A DNA stretch of 13,892 bases, from contig URPG01000022.1 in NCBI GenBank assembly GCA_900549675.1, forward strand, positions 1 to 13,892. Reading direction: 5' to 3'. Below, piece by piece: positions 1-6,127 of this stretch. The notes beneath the pieces are model-generated. The model saw only the letters and a list, made by a program, of their open reading frames with translations. It ran no database searches and was not told where the DNA came from. Every line of letters starts with the position of its first letter. Position 1 is the first letter of the stretch. Origin of the DNA: an uncultured Oscillospiraceae bacterium. GTDB lineage: Bacteria; Bacillota; Clostridia; Oscillospirales; Acutalibacteraceae. Made by a program: the position numbers and the translations under genes.

Positions 1-70
1 GTAATTTTGCGTAAAGAAAATTTGTTAAGTTAAGTAAACAATGTTGTGATAGAGCATAGGAGATGAAAAC

Positions 71-580
71 TTGAAGATACTCGGCATTGACCCCGGTTAT
101 GCCATCGTGGGGTACGGCGTGGTGCTGAAAGAAGCAGGGCGCTATCGTTCACTTGAGCATGGCGCAATTACCACTGCGGCAAAAGAAAATTTCAACCTGC
201 GGCTGGAAAAAATTTATGACGGGGTATCCTTCATTTTGCAAAAACACCAGCCTGATGCTCTCTCCATAGAAAAGCTATTTTTTCAAAACAACCAGAAAAC
301 GGCGATTGGTGTAGCGGAGGCAAGAGGCGTGATTCTCCTAGCTGCGGTGAAAGCAGGCGTTCCCATTTTTGAATACACGCCGCTTCAAATTAAAATGGCG
401 GTGACAGGATACGGTTTGGCAAAAAAACCTCAAATGATGGAGGTTACCAGAAGAACCCTTTGCTTAAAAGAAGTACCAAAACCGGATGATACGGCAGACG
501 CCTTAGCAATGGCGATTTGCCATGGACAGGTAGGGTCTACTCAAATTAAGCAAAGATTATTAGGATTGCAAACACGGTAA
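71..580 (+). CDS. ruvC: Crossover junction endodeoxyribonuclease RuvC
   Basis: RuvC is the dimeric, Mg2+-dependent resolvase that makes symmetric nicks in Holliday junctions held by RuvAB. The 169-residue product has normal family length. It opens with the RNase H-like signature KILGIDPG, giving the first catalytic Asp at residue 7. Other expected acidic residues are Glu67 (in LSIEKLFF) and Asp140/Asp143 (in KPDDTADALA). The start is TTG at 71, chosen because AGGAG (58-62) lies 8 bases upstream and the family begins exactly here; an ATG at 63 is out of frame. ruvA follows after 25 bases, so the two are surely co-transcribed. The first 70 bases of the window hold no gene I can support and no convincing promoter. 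Identification rests on motifs and on the ruvA/ruvB neighbours. Confidence 0.97.
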   Translation: MKILGIDPGYAIVGYGVVLKEAGRYRSLEHGAITTAAKENFNLRLEKIYDGVSFILQKHQPDALSIEKLFFQNNQKTAIGVAEARGVILLAAVKAGVPIFEYTPLQIKMAVTGYGLAKKPQMMEVTRRTLCLKEVPKPDDTADALAMAICHGQVGSTQIKQRLLGLQTR

Positions 581-605
581 AGCCGTCTGAATATGAGGAG
601 GAAAT

Positions 606-1214
606 ATGTTTTATCGTTTAAAAGGCATTTTGCTTCATACAGAGCCCGGTATGGCGGTGATAGATGTAGGCGGTGTAGCTTTTCAGTGTGCGGTATCCAT
701 GCAGACACTGCGAACCTTGCCGAAACTCAATGAACCTGCTACCCTTTATACCCATTTAAATGTGCGGGAAGATGCCTTGGATTTATTTGGTTTTGCTACT
801 TTGGCAGAAAAAAACTGTTTCAAGATGCTGACGACTATTAATGGGGTTGGGCCTAAAGCCGGTATGGCGATTTTATCAGAACTCACCTATGAAGAGGTCG
901 CTTTAGCGGCGGCGTCCGGTGACGCTAAGCAGTTTACGCGTGCCAGCGGTGTCGGTCCCAAGTTGGCACAACGAATTATTTTAGAGTTAAAAGATAAGGT
1001 AAAGGATATTTCTTTTGCCGGCGGTACGTCGGTTTCAGAAATTTCACATGGGTCGGTGTCAGCGTCTTCCAATGCGGCACAGGCGGTCAGTGCTTTAGTC
1101 ACACTGGGCTATTCTCCCTCAGAAGCGACCTTAGCAGTGGGTAAATTGGATTCCTCCTTGGAAACAGGGGAATTGGTACGGTTGGCACTGCGCTCTTTTT
1201 CTCAGAACGGCTAG
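606..1214 (+). CDS. ruvA: Holliday junction branch migration complex subunit RuvA
   Basis: RuvA binds four-way junctions as a tetramer and loads the RuvB motor on opposite arms. The 202-residue product shows the full three-domain layout. An N-terminal OB-fold (about 1-63) begins MFYRLKGILL. Two helix-hairpin-helix motifs follow, at about 78-90 (INGVGPKAGMAIL) and 113-131 (GVGPKLAQRIILELKDK). After a Ser/Gly-rich linker (about 138-157), domain III (about 158-200, with ALVTLGYSPSEA) is the RuvB-binding part. The ATG at 606 has GAGGAGG (595-601) just upstream. Unlike the usual ruvA-ruvB arrangement with touching genes, ruvB here starts 593 bases downstream beyond a degraded CRISPR array. Nothing in the protein itself looks damaged. 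Confidence 0.97.
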   Translation: MFYRLKGILLHTEPGMAVIDVGGVAFQCAVSMQTLRTLPKLNEPATLYTHLNVREDALDLFGFATLAEKNCFKMLTTINGVGPKAGMAILSELTYEEVALAAASGDAKQFTRASGVGPKLAQRIILELKDKVKDISFAGGTSVSEISHGSVSASSNAAQAVSALVTLGYSPSEATLAVGKLDSSLETGELVRLALRSFSQNG

Positions 1215-1287
1215 TGCCTTGTATTCTACCGCTTTATGGTTCTACTTTATAATTTTATAGTATAAATTTAATTATCTGATTTTTGAT
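1215..1287. other. AT-rich spacer after ruvA, possible old CRISPR leader
   Basis: This non-coding stretch lies between the ruvA stop and the first repeat-like copy of the CRISPR relic. It is strongly AT-rich, especially about 1246-1285. In type I-C loci the repeat orientation seen here (ending ATTGAAAT) puts the leader on the left, so this could be what remains of a leader. That is inference from position and composition only. I see no terminator hairpin for ruvA in it and no confident promoter. Confidence 0.3.
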
Positions 1288-1574
1288 GTCACCCTTTGTT
1301 GGAAGTGTGGGTTGAAATCACCTTTGCTATAAAAGCAGGTATATCGGTGCAATGATGCTATTAAAAGTATGGATTATAAAAAGTGTGGATTGAAATTTTA
1401 AGGAACGAACTATATGCAAATTCGAAATAGTTGCTCTTACCGAGTAGCGTGAGTGGAACGTCCTATTTGGTTGAGAGAATACATTTGCAGGACTGTTTTT
1501 TATAGAAAATATAAATAAAAATAACAATTGGTCAGGGAGTGTGGAATAGAAGATATATCTGCATGAGATATTGT

Positions 1575-1606
1575 GTCGTTCCCTATATGGGAGCATGGAT
1601 TGAAAT
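1575..1606 (+). repeat. CRISPR repeat copy, well preserved
   Basis: This 32-base copy begins GTCGTTCCCTATATGGGAG and ends GGATTGAAAT, closest of all copies to the canonical type I-C repeat. Its stem is slightly imperfect: C1577 faces A1595, T1579-G1593 is a wobble, and the TCCC/GGGA core is intact. A 34-base unique spacer (1607-1640) separates it from the next copy. Confidence 0.85.
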
Positions 1607-1640
1607 AGGTCAGCCACCAGTGAGTATGTTTTTTCTGCAT

Positions 1641-1672
1641 GCCACTCCCTATATGGGAGTGCGGATTGACAT
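1641..1672 (+). repeat. CRISPR repeat copy with perfect 7-bp stem
   Basis: This 32-base copy contains CACTCCC (1643-1649), a five-base TATAT loop, and GGGAGTG (1655-1661), giving a perfect 7-bp hairpin. It ends GGATTGACAT, one change from ATTGAAAT. The spacer that follows (1673-1692) is only 20 bases, which suggests an internal deletion of about 14 bases. Confidence 0.85.
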
Positions 1673-1692
1673 CTTGAATGATATCACTATTT

Positions 1693-1724
1693 GTTGCTCC
1701 CTACACGGGAGCACAGATTAAATT
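1693..1724 (+). repeat. CRISPR repeat copy with covarying 7-bp stem
   Basis: This 32-base copy contains TGCTCCC (1695-1701), a five-base TACAC loop, and GGGAGCA (1707-1713). It is again a perfect 7-bp hairpin, but two outer pairs are exchanged relative to the copy at 1641-1672 (C-G to T-A, and A-T to G-C). The 3' end has drifted to GATTAAATT. Confidence 0.75.
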
Positions 1725-1807
1725 TTCGGCAGAATGATTTTCAAAACTAAACTGCCTATGAGTTTTCACTCCCAATCTGCTTGCAGAAGCATTTAAGGAG
1801 GAAGAAG

Positions 1808-2881
1808 TTGGATTACACAGATTTTTCTGAAATGGATTTTGAAAACCGCGTAATGGAGCCTGCGTATAATCCCGAAGACGCAGAGGTGGAAAATCCGCTT
1901 AGACCCCGTAGTTTCAGTGAATATGTCGGGCAGGATAAAGTAAAAGAGAATCTTGCCATTTTTATAGAAGCCGCCAAAGCCAGACAAGAAACTTTGGACC
2001 ATGTTTTGCTATATGGCCCGCCCGGGCTTGGTAAAACGACATTAGCAGGCATCATTGCGGCTGAAATGGGCGTGAATATGCGTATCACCAGTGGTCCGGC
2101 GATTGAAAGACCGGGTGATTTAGCCTCTTTGCTCACCAATTTGAATGAGGGTGATGTACTGTTTGTGGACGAAATTCACCGATTGCCCCGCACGGTAGAG
2201 GAAATTTTATATCCTGCCATGGAAGACTATGCTTTGGATATTATCACCGGAAAAGGACAAATGGCGACTTCCATTCACTTGCCGTTGCCGCATTTTACGT
2301 TGGTGGGTGCGACGACAAGAGCCGGTCAGCTTTCCGCACCGCTGAGAGATCGTTTCGGTGTGGTACTTCGGTTAGAACTGTATACACCGGAGGAACTGGC
2401 TAAAATTGTCATGCGCAGTGCCAATATTTTAAGCATTGATATGGATACCAACGGTGCTTTAGAAATTGCCTCCCGCTCAAGAGGAACACCTCGAATCGCC
2501 AATCGTCTTTTAAAGCGGGTGCGTGATTTTGCACAGGTGATGAGTGAAGGTGTGGTGACTTTTCAAACGGCCAAAGTGGCGCTTGACCGCCTTGAAATCG
2601 ATGAATTGGGTTTGGACTCCGGCGACCGCAGAATGTTAGAGGCAATGATTAAATTTTACGGCGGCGGTCCTGTGGGAATTGAAACTTTAGCGGCGGCCAT
2701 TGGAGAGGAATCTATTACAATTGAAGATGTAAATGAACCGTTTTTAATGCAAATTGGTTTTTTAACCCGCACACCGCGGGGGCGCTGTGTAACGAAAGCA
2801 GCTTATCAGCATTTGGATTTGCCGGTGCCTGAAAGTTGTGAGGAAAATCCTCAGCAAAAATTATGGGAAGAGCAGAAGTGA
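1808..2881 (+). CDS. ruvB: Holliday junction branch migration ATPase RuvB
   Basis: RuvB is the hexameric AAA+ motor that pumps DNA through the RuvA-bound Holliday junction. With the start used here the product has 357 residues. Walker A GPPGLGKT lies at 70-77, Walker B VLFVDE at 117-122, the sensor GATTRAG at 167-173, and the arginine-finger segment PLRDRFG at 178-184; a C-terminal winged helix contains ITIEDVNEPFLMQIGFL. The frame is open from a TTG at 1781, but that start has no ribosome binding site and would translate AAGGAGG (1795-1801) itself. The TTG at 1808 sits 6 bases after AAGGAGG and gives MDYTDFSEMDFENRVMEP, a typical RuvB beginning. The region just upstream looks like decayed CRISPR repeat, which also argues for the later start. 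The stop codon is inside a palindrome (2879-2894). Confidence 0.96.
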   Translation: MDYTDFSEMDFENRVMEPAYNPEDAEVENPLRPRSFSEYVGQDKVKENLAIFIEAAKARQETLDHVLLYGPPGLGKTTLAGIIAAEMGVNMRITSGPAIERPGDLASLLTNLNEGDVLFVDEIHRLPRTVEEILYPAMEDYALDIITGKGQMATSIHLPLPHFTLVGATTRAGQLSAPLRDRFGVVLRLELYTPEELAKIVMRSANILSIDMDTNGALEIASRSRGTPRIANRLLKRVRDFAQVMSEGVVTFQTAKVALDRLEIDELGLDSGDRRMLEAMIKFYGGGPVGIETLAAAIGEESITIEDVNEPFLMQIGFLTRTPRGRCVTKAAYQHLDLPVPESCEENPQQKLWEEQK

Positions 2882-2909
2882 TTTTATAAAATCATTTTTA
2901 TAAAAATGA
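2879..2909. repeat. Two overlapping perfect AT-rich palindromes at the ruvB stop
   Basis: TGATTTTATAAAATCA (2879-2894, 16 bases, including the ruvB TGA) and TCATTTTTATAAAAATGA (2892-2909, 18 bases) are both perfect palindromes. They share three bases, and their centres are 14 bases apart. Both have a TTTTATAAAA core, and ATTTTT follows directly. They could be a weak AT-only terminator or tandem protein-binding sites; nothing here decides between these. Confidence 0.7.
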
Positions 2910-3009
2910 ATTTTTCTGCAATCCTGATTCGTCTGCGTCAGGGAGCGGCCGTGGCTTTGTGGTGTTCGGTCCGCTATAAAAATCAGCAGGCAGAAAGGTT
3001 ATTGAATGT
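2910..3009 (+). promoter_or_regulatory. ruvB-glmM intergenic leader, possible weak promoter
   Basis: The 100 bases between the palindromes and glmM hold no gene. A TATAAA at 2975-2980 could be a -10 box, but the matching -35 region (about 2952-2957) is poor, so the promoter is only possible. There is a small inverted repeat CCTGA (2923-2927) / TCAGG (2938-2942). AAAGG at 2994-2998 is the probable glmM ribosome binding site. The GC-richer stretch 2936-2974 contrasts with the AT-only palindromes before it. Confidence 0.3.
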
Positions 3010-4362
3010 ATGGGAAGACTTTTTGGAACAGATGGTGTCAGAGGAATAGCCAATAAAGATTTAACTTGTGAGCTTGCAATGAAACTCGGCAGAGCGGCGG
3101 CGAAAGTGCTCACCAATAAATCAAACAGTCATCCAAAAGTAATTATCGGAAAAGACACCCGTATTTCATCAGATATGCTGGAACACGCTTTGGCGGCAGG
3201 TCTTTGCAGTGTCGGTGCAAGCGTGGAACTGCTCGGCGTTGTACCAACACCGGCTGTTGCTTATCTTGTCGGTAAATATAAGGCGGATGCCGGTATTATG
3301 ATTTCTGCCTCGCACAACTCTTTTGAGTATAATGGCATCAAAATTTTTAACGGCGAGGGCTATAAGCTGGCCGACCAATTAGAAGAAGAAATTGAAGATA
3401 TTATTTTAGGAAAAGAAAATATAGACCATCTTTTGGGCTTGAATGAAAACATCGGAATCGTCACTCGTGCTGAAAATGCGCTGAGAGATTATATTGACCA
3501 TGTCAAAAGTACCGTACATTTTTCTTTGGACGGTTTGGAATTTGCCATTGACTGTGCCAACGGTTCATCTTCCGTTTCAGCGGAAACTCTCTTCACAGAA
3601 CTTGGCGCTAAAGTACATATCCTAAATGCCGACCCGGATGGTATCAATATCAATGACAACTGCGGCTCCACGCATATGGAACAGCTGATTGATTATGTCA
3701 AAGAGCATAAACTCCCATTAGGTGTAGCATTTGACGGTGATGCCGACCGCTGTTTGGCAGTAGACGAAAACGGCGAATTGGTAGACGGCGATTTTATGAT
3801 GGCCATTTGTGCCATGGATATGAAAAGCCGAGGGAAATTGGCTCACAATAGTGTGGTGGGTACGATTATGACCAACCTTGGTTTTGTGAAGTTCTGTGAG
3901 CAAAATGATATCCGCTTTGAGGCAACCAAGGTCGGTGACCGTTATGTATTGGAAGAAATGCTGTTAGATGGTTATAATTTTGGTGGCGAACAGAGCGGAC
4001 ACGTGATTTTTCATGACTTTGCCACCACCGGTGACGGTCAGCTGACTGCCGCACAGCTTTTGAGTATTGTAAAAAGGCGTGAGGCCAATCTCTCTTCTTT
4101 GGCATCACTGATGAAACGTTATCCGCAGACTATGGTGAATATTCGTGTTTCACCCGAGGGCAAGCTGGCTTTCTATACTGACCAAAAAGTAAAAGCTGCC
4201 ATTGATAAAGCAACGGCAGAACTTGCCGGAAATGGCCGTGTCATTGTTCGTCCGTCCGGAACGGAGCCGCTTTTGCGTGTCATGGTAGAAGGCATTGATG
4301 AACAGCAAATTGAAAGATTGGCACAGGATGTTGCCAAGGTAATAGGAGAAGAATTGGTATAA
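3010..4362 (+). CDS. glmM: Phosphoglucosamine mutase
   Basis: GlmM interconverts glucosamine-6-phosphate and glucosamine-1-phosphate, feeding UDP-GlcNAc synthesis for peptidoglycan. The 450-residue product has standard length and the standard beginning MGRLFGTDGVRG. The four active-site loops are present: the phosphoserine loop ISASHNS (98-104, catalytic Ser101), the Mg2+ loop DGDADR (242-247), the sugar-binding loop GGEQSGH (325-331) and the phosphate-binding loop RPSGTEP (414-420). In many Bacillota glmM follows cdaA and cdaR; neither is in this window, and here it sits between ruvB and a methyltransferase gene. Its TAA is directly followed by the ATG of the next gene, so those two are co-transcribed. 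Activity is presumably controlled by Ser101 phosphorylation, as in the family. Confidence 0.97.
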   Translation: MGRLFGTDGVRGIANKDLTCELAMKLGRAAAKVLTNKSNSHPKVIIGKDTRISSDMLEHALAAGLCSVGASVELLGVVPTPAVAYLVGKYKADAGIMISASHNSFEYNGIKIFNGEGYKLADQLEEEIEDIILGKENIDHLLGLNENIGIVTRAENALRDYIDHVKSTVHFSLDGLEFAIDCANGSSSVSAETLFTELGAKVHILNADPDGININDNCGSTHMEQLIDYVKEHKLPLGVAFDGDADRCLAVDENGELVDGDFMMAICAMDMKSRGKLAHNSVVGTIMTNLGFVKFCEQNDIRFEATKVGDRYVLEEMLLDGYNFGGEQSGHVIFHDFATTGDGQLTAAQLLSIVKRREANLSSLASLMKRYPQTMVNIRVSPEGKLAFYTDQKVKAAIDKATAELAGNGRVIVRPSGTEPLLRVMVEGIDEQQIERLAQDVAKVIGEELV

Positions 4363-5223
4363 ATGAGAACCGCACAGTGGAAAGACTATGAATTGATCGA
4401 CACGAGTGCCGGAGAAAGATTGGAGCGTTGGGGCGATATTATTTTAATTCGCCCTGACCCTCAAATTATTTGGGATTCCGGCAGAGAAAATCCGCTTTGG
4501 AAACAGGCGCATGCACGTTATCAGCGTTCCCGTTCGGGCGGCGGTGCTTGGCAAATGTATAAAAGAGTGCCGGATGTTTGGAAAATCCAGTGGAATGAAT
4601 TGACCTTTCGTTTAAAACCCATGGGTTTTAAACATACAGGTATTTTTCCCGAACAGGCGATTAACTGGCAGTTTGCCATGGATAAAATAAAAAAAGAAAA
4701 CCGCCCGATTAGGGTACTGAACTTATTTGGTTATACAGGTGCCGCGACACTTGCTTGTATGAAAGCCGGTGCCGAGGTAACGCATGTGGACGCCTCAAAA
4801 GGCATGGTACAGTGGGCGAGGGAAAACGCCTCTGCCTCTAATCTTGCGGACAAGCCGGTGCGCTGGTTGGTGGACGATTGCATGAAATTTGTTCAGCGGG
4901 AACAAAGAAGAGGGAATCACTACGACGGTATTATTATGGACCCGCCGTCCTATGGCAGAGGACCCAATGGTGAAGTTTGGAAATTAGAAGAACAGCTTTG
5001 GGATTTAGTCAATATGTGCCTGCCGGTGTTATCGGACAATCCTTTGTTTTTTATTTTAAATTCCTACACAACGGGACTCTCACCTGCTGTGATGGAGTAT
5101 TTGTTGGGAGTATTAATTCAAAAGAATTTTGGCGGTGCCGTATCGTCGGATGAAATTGGTTTAAAAGTTACGGAAACCGGACTGGTCCTGCCTTGTGGAA
5201 GTACGGCAATTTGGCAGAAATAA
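4363..5223 (+). CDS. Class I SAM-dependent methyltransferase, COG1092/RlmI-like
   Basis: This is a 286-residue class I (Rossmann-fold) methyltransferase. The SAM-binding motif I is VLNLFGYTGAATLACMKAGA (118-137), Asp143 in HVDASKG is the likely ribose-binding acid, and DPPSYGRG (193-200) is the motif IV found in the COG1092 / PF10672 group that includes 23S rRNA cytosine methyltransferases RlmI and RlmK. It lacks the N-terminal PUA domain of full-length RlmI (about 395 residues); residues 1-110 instead form the short N-terminal part usual in the smaller members. The substrate is therefore probably RNA but not provable here. The ATG touches the glmM stop (TAAATG); AGGAG at 4344-4348 is rather far, so coupling to glmM translation is likely. 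The ribosome binding site of ecfA1 overlaps its stop. Confidence 0.88.
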   Translation: MRTAQWKDYELIDTSAGERLERWGDIILIRPDPQIIWDSGRENPLWKQAHARYQRSRSGGGAWQMYKRVPDVWKIQWNELTFRLKPMGFKHTGIFPEQAINWQFAMDKIKKENRPIRVLNLFGYTGAATLACMKAGAEVTHVDASKGMVQWARENASASNLADKPVRWLVDDCMKFVQREQRRGNHYDGIIMDPPSYGRGPNGEVWKLEEQLWDLVNMCLPVLSDNPLFFILNSYTTGLSPAVMEYLLGVLIQKNFGGAVSSDEIGLKVTETGLVLPCGSTAIWQK

Positions 5224-5235
5224 GGAGTGCAGAAA

Positions 5236-6078
5236 TTGGCTTTTATTGAAGTAAAAGATGTTCGCTTTTCATATAATCCGAATGAAGTAAAAGTAAAAGA
5301 AGCCTTGACAGGCGTGAATCTCTCCATAGAACAAGGAGAATTCGTGGCCATTTTAGGGCATAACGGCTGTGGGAAATCAACCATGGCGCAGCTTTTTAAC
5401 GGAATGCTTTTGCCGACAGCGGGAACCGTAACAGTAGACGGGATTTTTACCACGAATGAGGAAAAACAATTTGATGTGAGAAGTATGGTTGGCTTGGTTC
5501 AGCAAAACCCTGACAATCAGTTGGTGGCAGGTATCGTGGAAGAGGATGTAGCCTTTGGTCCCGAAAATCTCGGGGTACCACCGCTTGAAATCCGCGAACG
5601 TGTCGATGAGGCCTTGAAAGCTGTAGACATGTATGATTACCGCACCCATGCCCCTCACAAGCTTTCGGGTGGACAAAAACAGCGTGTGGCAATTGCCGGA
5701 ATCATCGCCATGCAGCCGAAATGCATAGTGTTGGATGAACCGACAGCTATGCTTGACCCGCGTGGCCGAACAGAAGTTATGCAGACTATTCAAAGGCTGA
5801 ACCGTGAACGTGGTATTACAATTATTTTAATTACGCATTATATGGATGAAGCCGTGCAGGCTGGGCGTGTAGTGGTAATGGATCAAGGACAAATATTAAA
5901 GGATGGAACGCCAAAAGAAATTTTTGCGGAAGTTCCTTTTTTGAAAGAACATGATTTGGATGTACCGCAGGCCACCGAGTTGATGTATCGCTTAAAAAAG
6001 GCAGGTGCAGCAGTGAGTGAGATACCGCTGAATACAGAGGAATGTATTCAGATGCTGGCAGGCATGCTGAAAAAGTAA
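5236..6078 (+). CDS. ecfA1: ECF transporter ATPase EcfA1
   Basis: EcfA1 is one of two ATPases that power group-II energy-coupling factor importers for vitamins or transition metals, working as an EcfA1-EcfA2 heterodimer under the membrane protein EcfT. The 280-residue product has Walker A GHNGCGKST (41-49), a Q-loop with VGLVQQNPDNQL (85-96), signature LSGGQ (143-147), Walker B IVLDEP (164-169) and switch His201. The Q-loop form QNPDNQ is typical of EcfA. The frame is open from a GTG at 5227, but that overlaps the AAGGAG (5222-5227); the TTG at 5236, 8 bases downstream of it, is the fitting start and yields MAFIEVKDVRFSY. The gene lies 12 bases after the methyltransferase stop. No substrate-binding S component is visible in the window. 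Confidence 0.94.
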   Translation: MAFIEVKDVRFSYNPNEVKVKEALTGVNLSIEQGEFVAILGHNGCGKSTMAQLFNGMLLPTAGTVTVDGIFTTNEEKQFDVRSMVGLVQQNPDNQLVAGIVEEDVAFGPENLGVPPLEIRERVDEALKAVDMYDYRTHAPHKLSGGQKQRVAIAGIIAMQPKCIVLDEPTAMLDPRGRTEVMQTIQRLNRERGITIILITHYMDEAVQAGRVVVMDQGQILKDGTPKEIFAEVPFLKEHDLDVPQATELMYRLKKAGAAVSEIPLNTEECIQMLAGMLKK

Positions 6079-6097
6079 GACGAGAATGGGATAGAAA

Positions 6098-6110
6098 ACC
6101 GCTGGGCGGT
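6098..6110 (+). other. Small hairpin between ecfA1 and ecfA2
   Basis: ACCGC (6098-6102), loop TGG, GCGGT (6106-6110) forms a 5-bp stem in the 49-base gap, ending 5 bases before GGAG (6116-6119), the ecfA2 ribosome binding site. No T-run follows, so it is not a terminator. It may influence mRNA cleavage or ribosome access, but stems this short occur by chance. Confidence 0.3.
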
Positions 6111-6127
6111 ATAATGGAGCAGAATAT

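Larger units (their letters stand above)
1288..1780 (+). CRISPR. Degraded, cas-less CRISPR array with type I-C-like repeats
   Basis: Three 32-base repeats are clear: 1575-1606, 1641-1672 and 1693-1724. They share GT/GC at the 5' end, a TCCC...GGGA stem around TATAT or TACAC, and a 3' end near GGATTGAAAT, the well-known form of type I-C repeats. The distance between ends of the first two is 66 bases (34-base spacer), as expected for I-C; the next spacer is only 20 bases. More decayed copies are visible. 1288-1318 ends GGGTTGAAAT. 1365-1396 ends AGTGTGGATTGAAAT. 1430-1461 begins GTTGCTC and ends exactly 65 bases after the previous copy. About 1535-1552 is a 3' half, GGGAGTGTGGAATAGA. 1765-1779 is a 5' half, TTCACTCCCAATCTG. 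No cas gene lies in the window. Repeat divergence is far above that of an active array, so this is probably a relic; transcription is unknown. Short open frames across it are chance translations of the repeat. Confidence 0.8.

Noticed and set aside
887..1102. Minus-strand open frames inside ruvA and other genes
   Set aside because: They mirror the codon structure of well-identified plus-strand genes and have no independent start signals.
1415..1489. TGCAAAT (1415-1421) and ATTTGCA (1483-1489) as ends of a small mobile element
   Set aside because: The arms are only 7 bases in AT-rich DNA, no target duplication is visible, and a recognisable repeat copy (1430-1461) lies between them in proper phase with its neighbour.
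1327..1617. A 96-codon minus-strand open frame between ruvA and ruvB
   Set aside because: It covers several repeat copies, has no supporting ribosome binding site and opposes every real gene in the window.
1539..1721. A 60-codon plus-strand open frame across the CRISPR relic
   Set aside because: Its PYMGAWIEI and PYMGVRIDI segments are direct translations of the type I-C-like repeat; there is no ribosome binding site and no family resemblance.
1781..1807. A nine-codon N-terminal extension of RuvB from TTG 1781
   Set aside because: It has no ribosome binding site, reads through AAGGAGG of the true start and overlaps sequence resembling decayed repeat.
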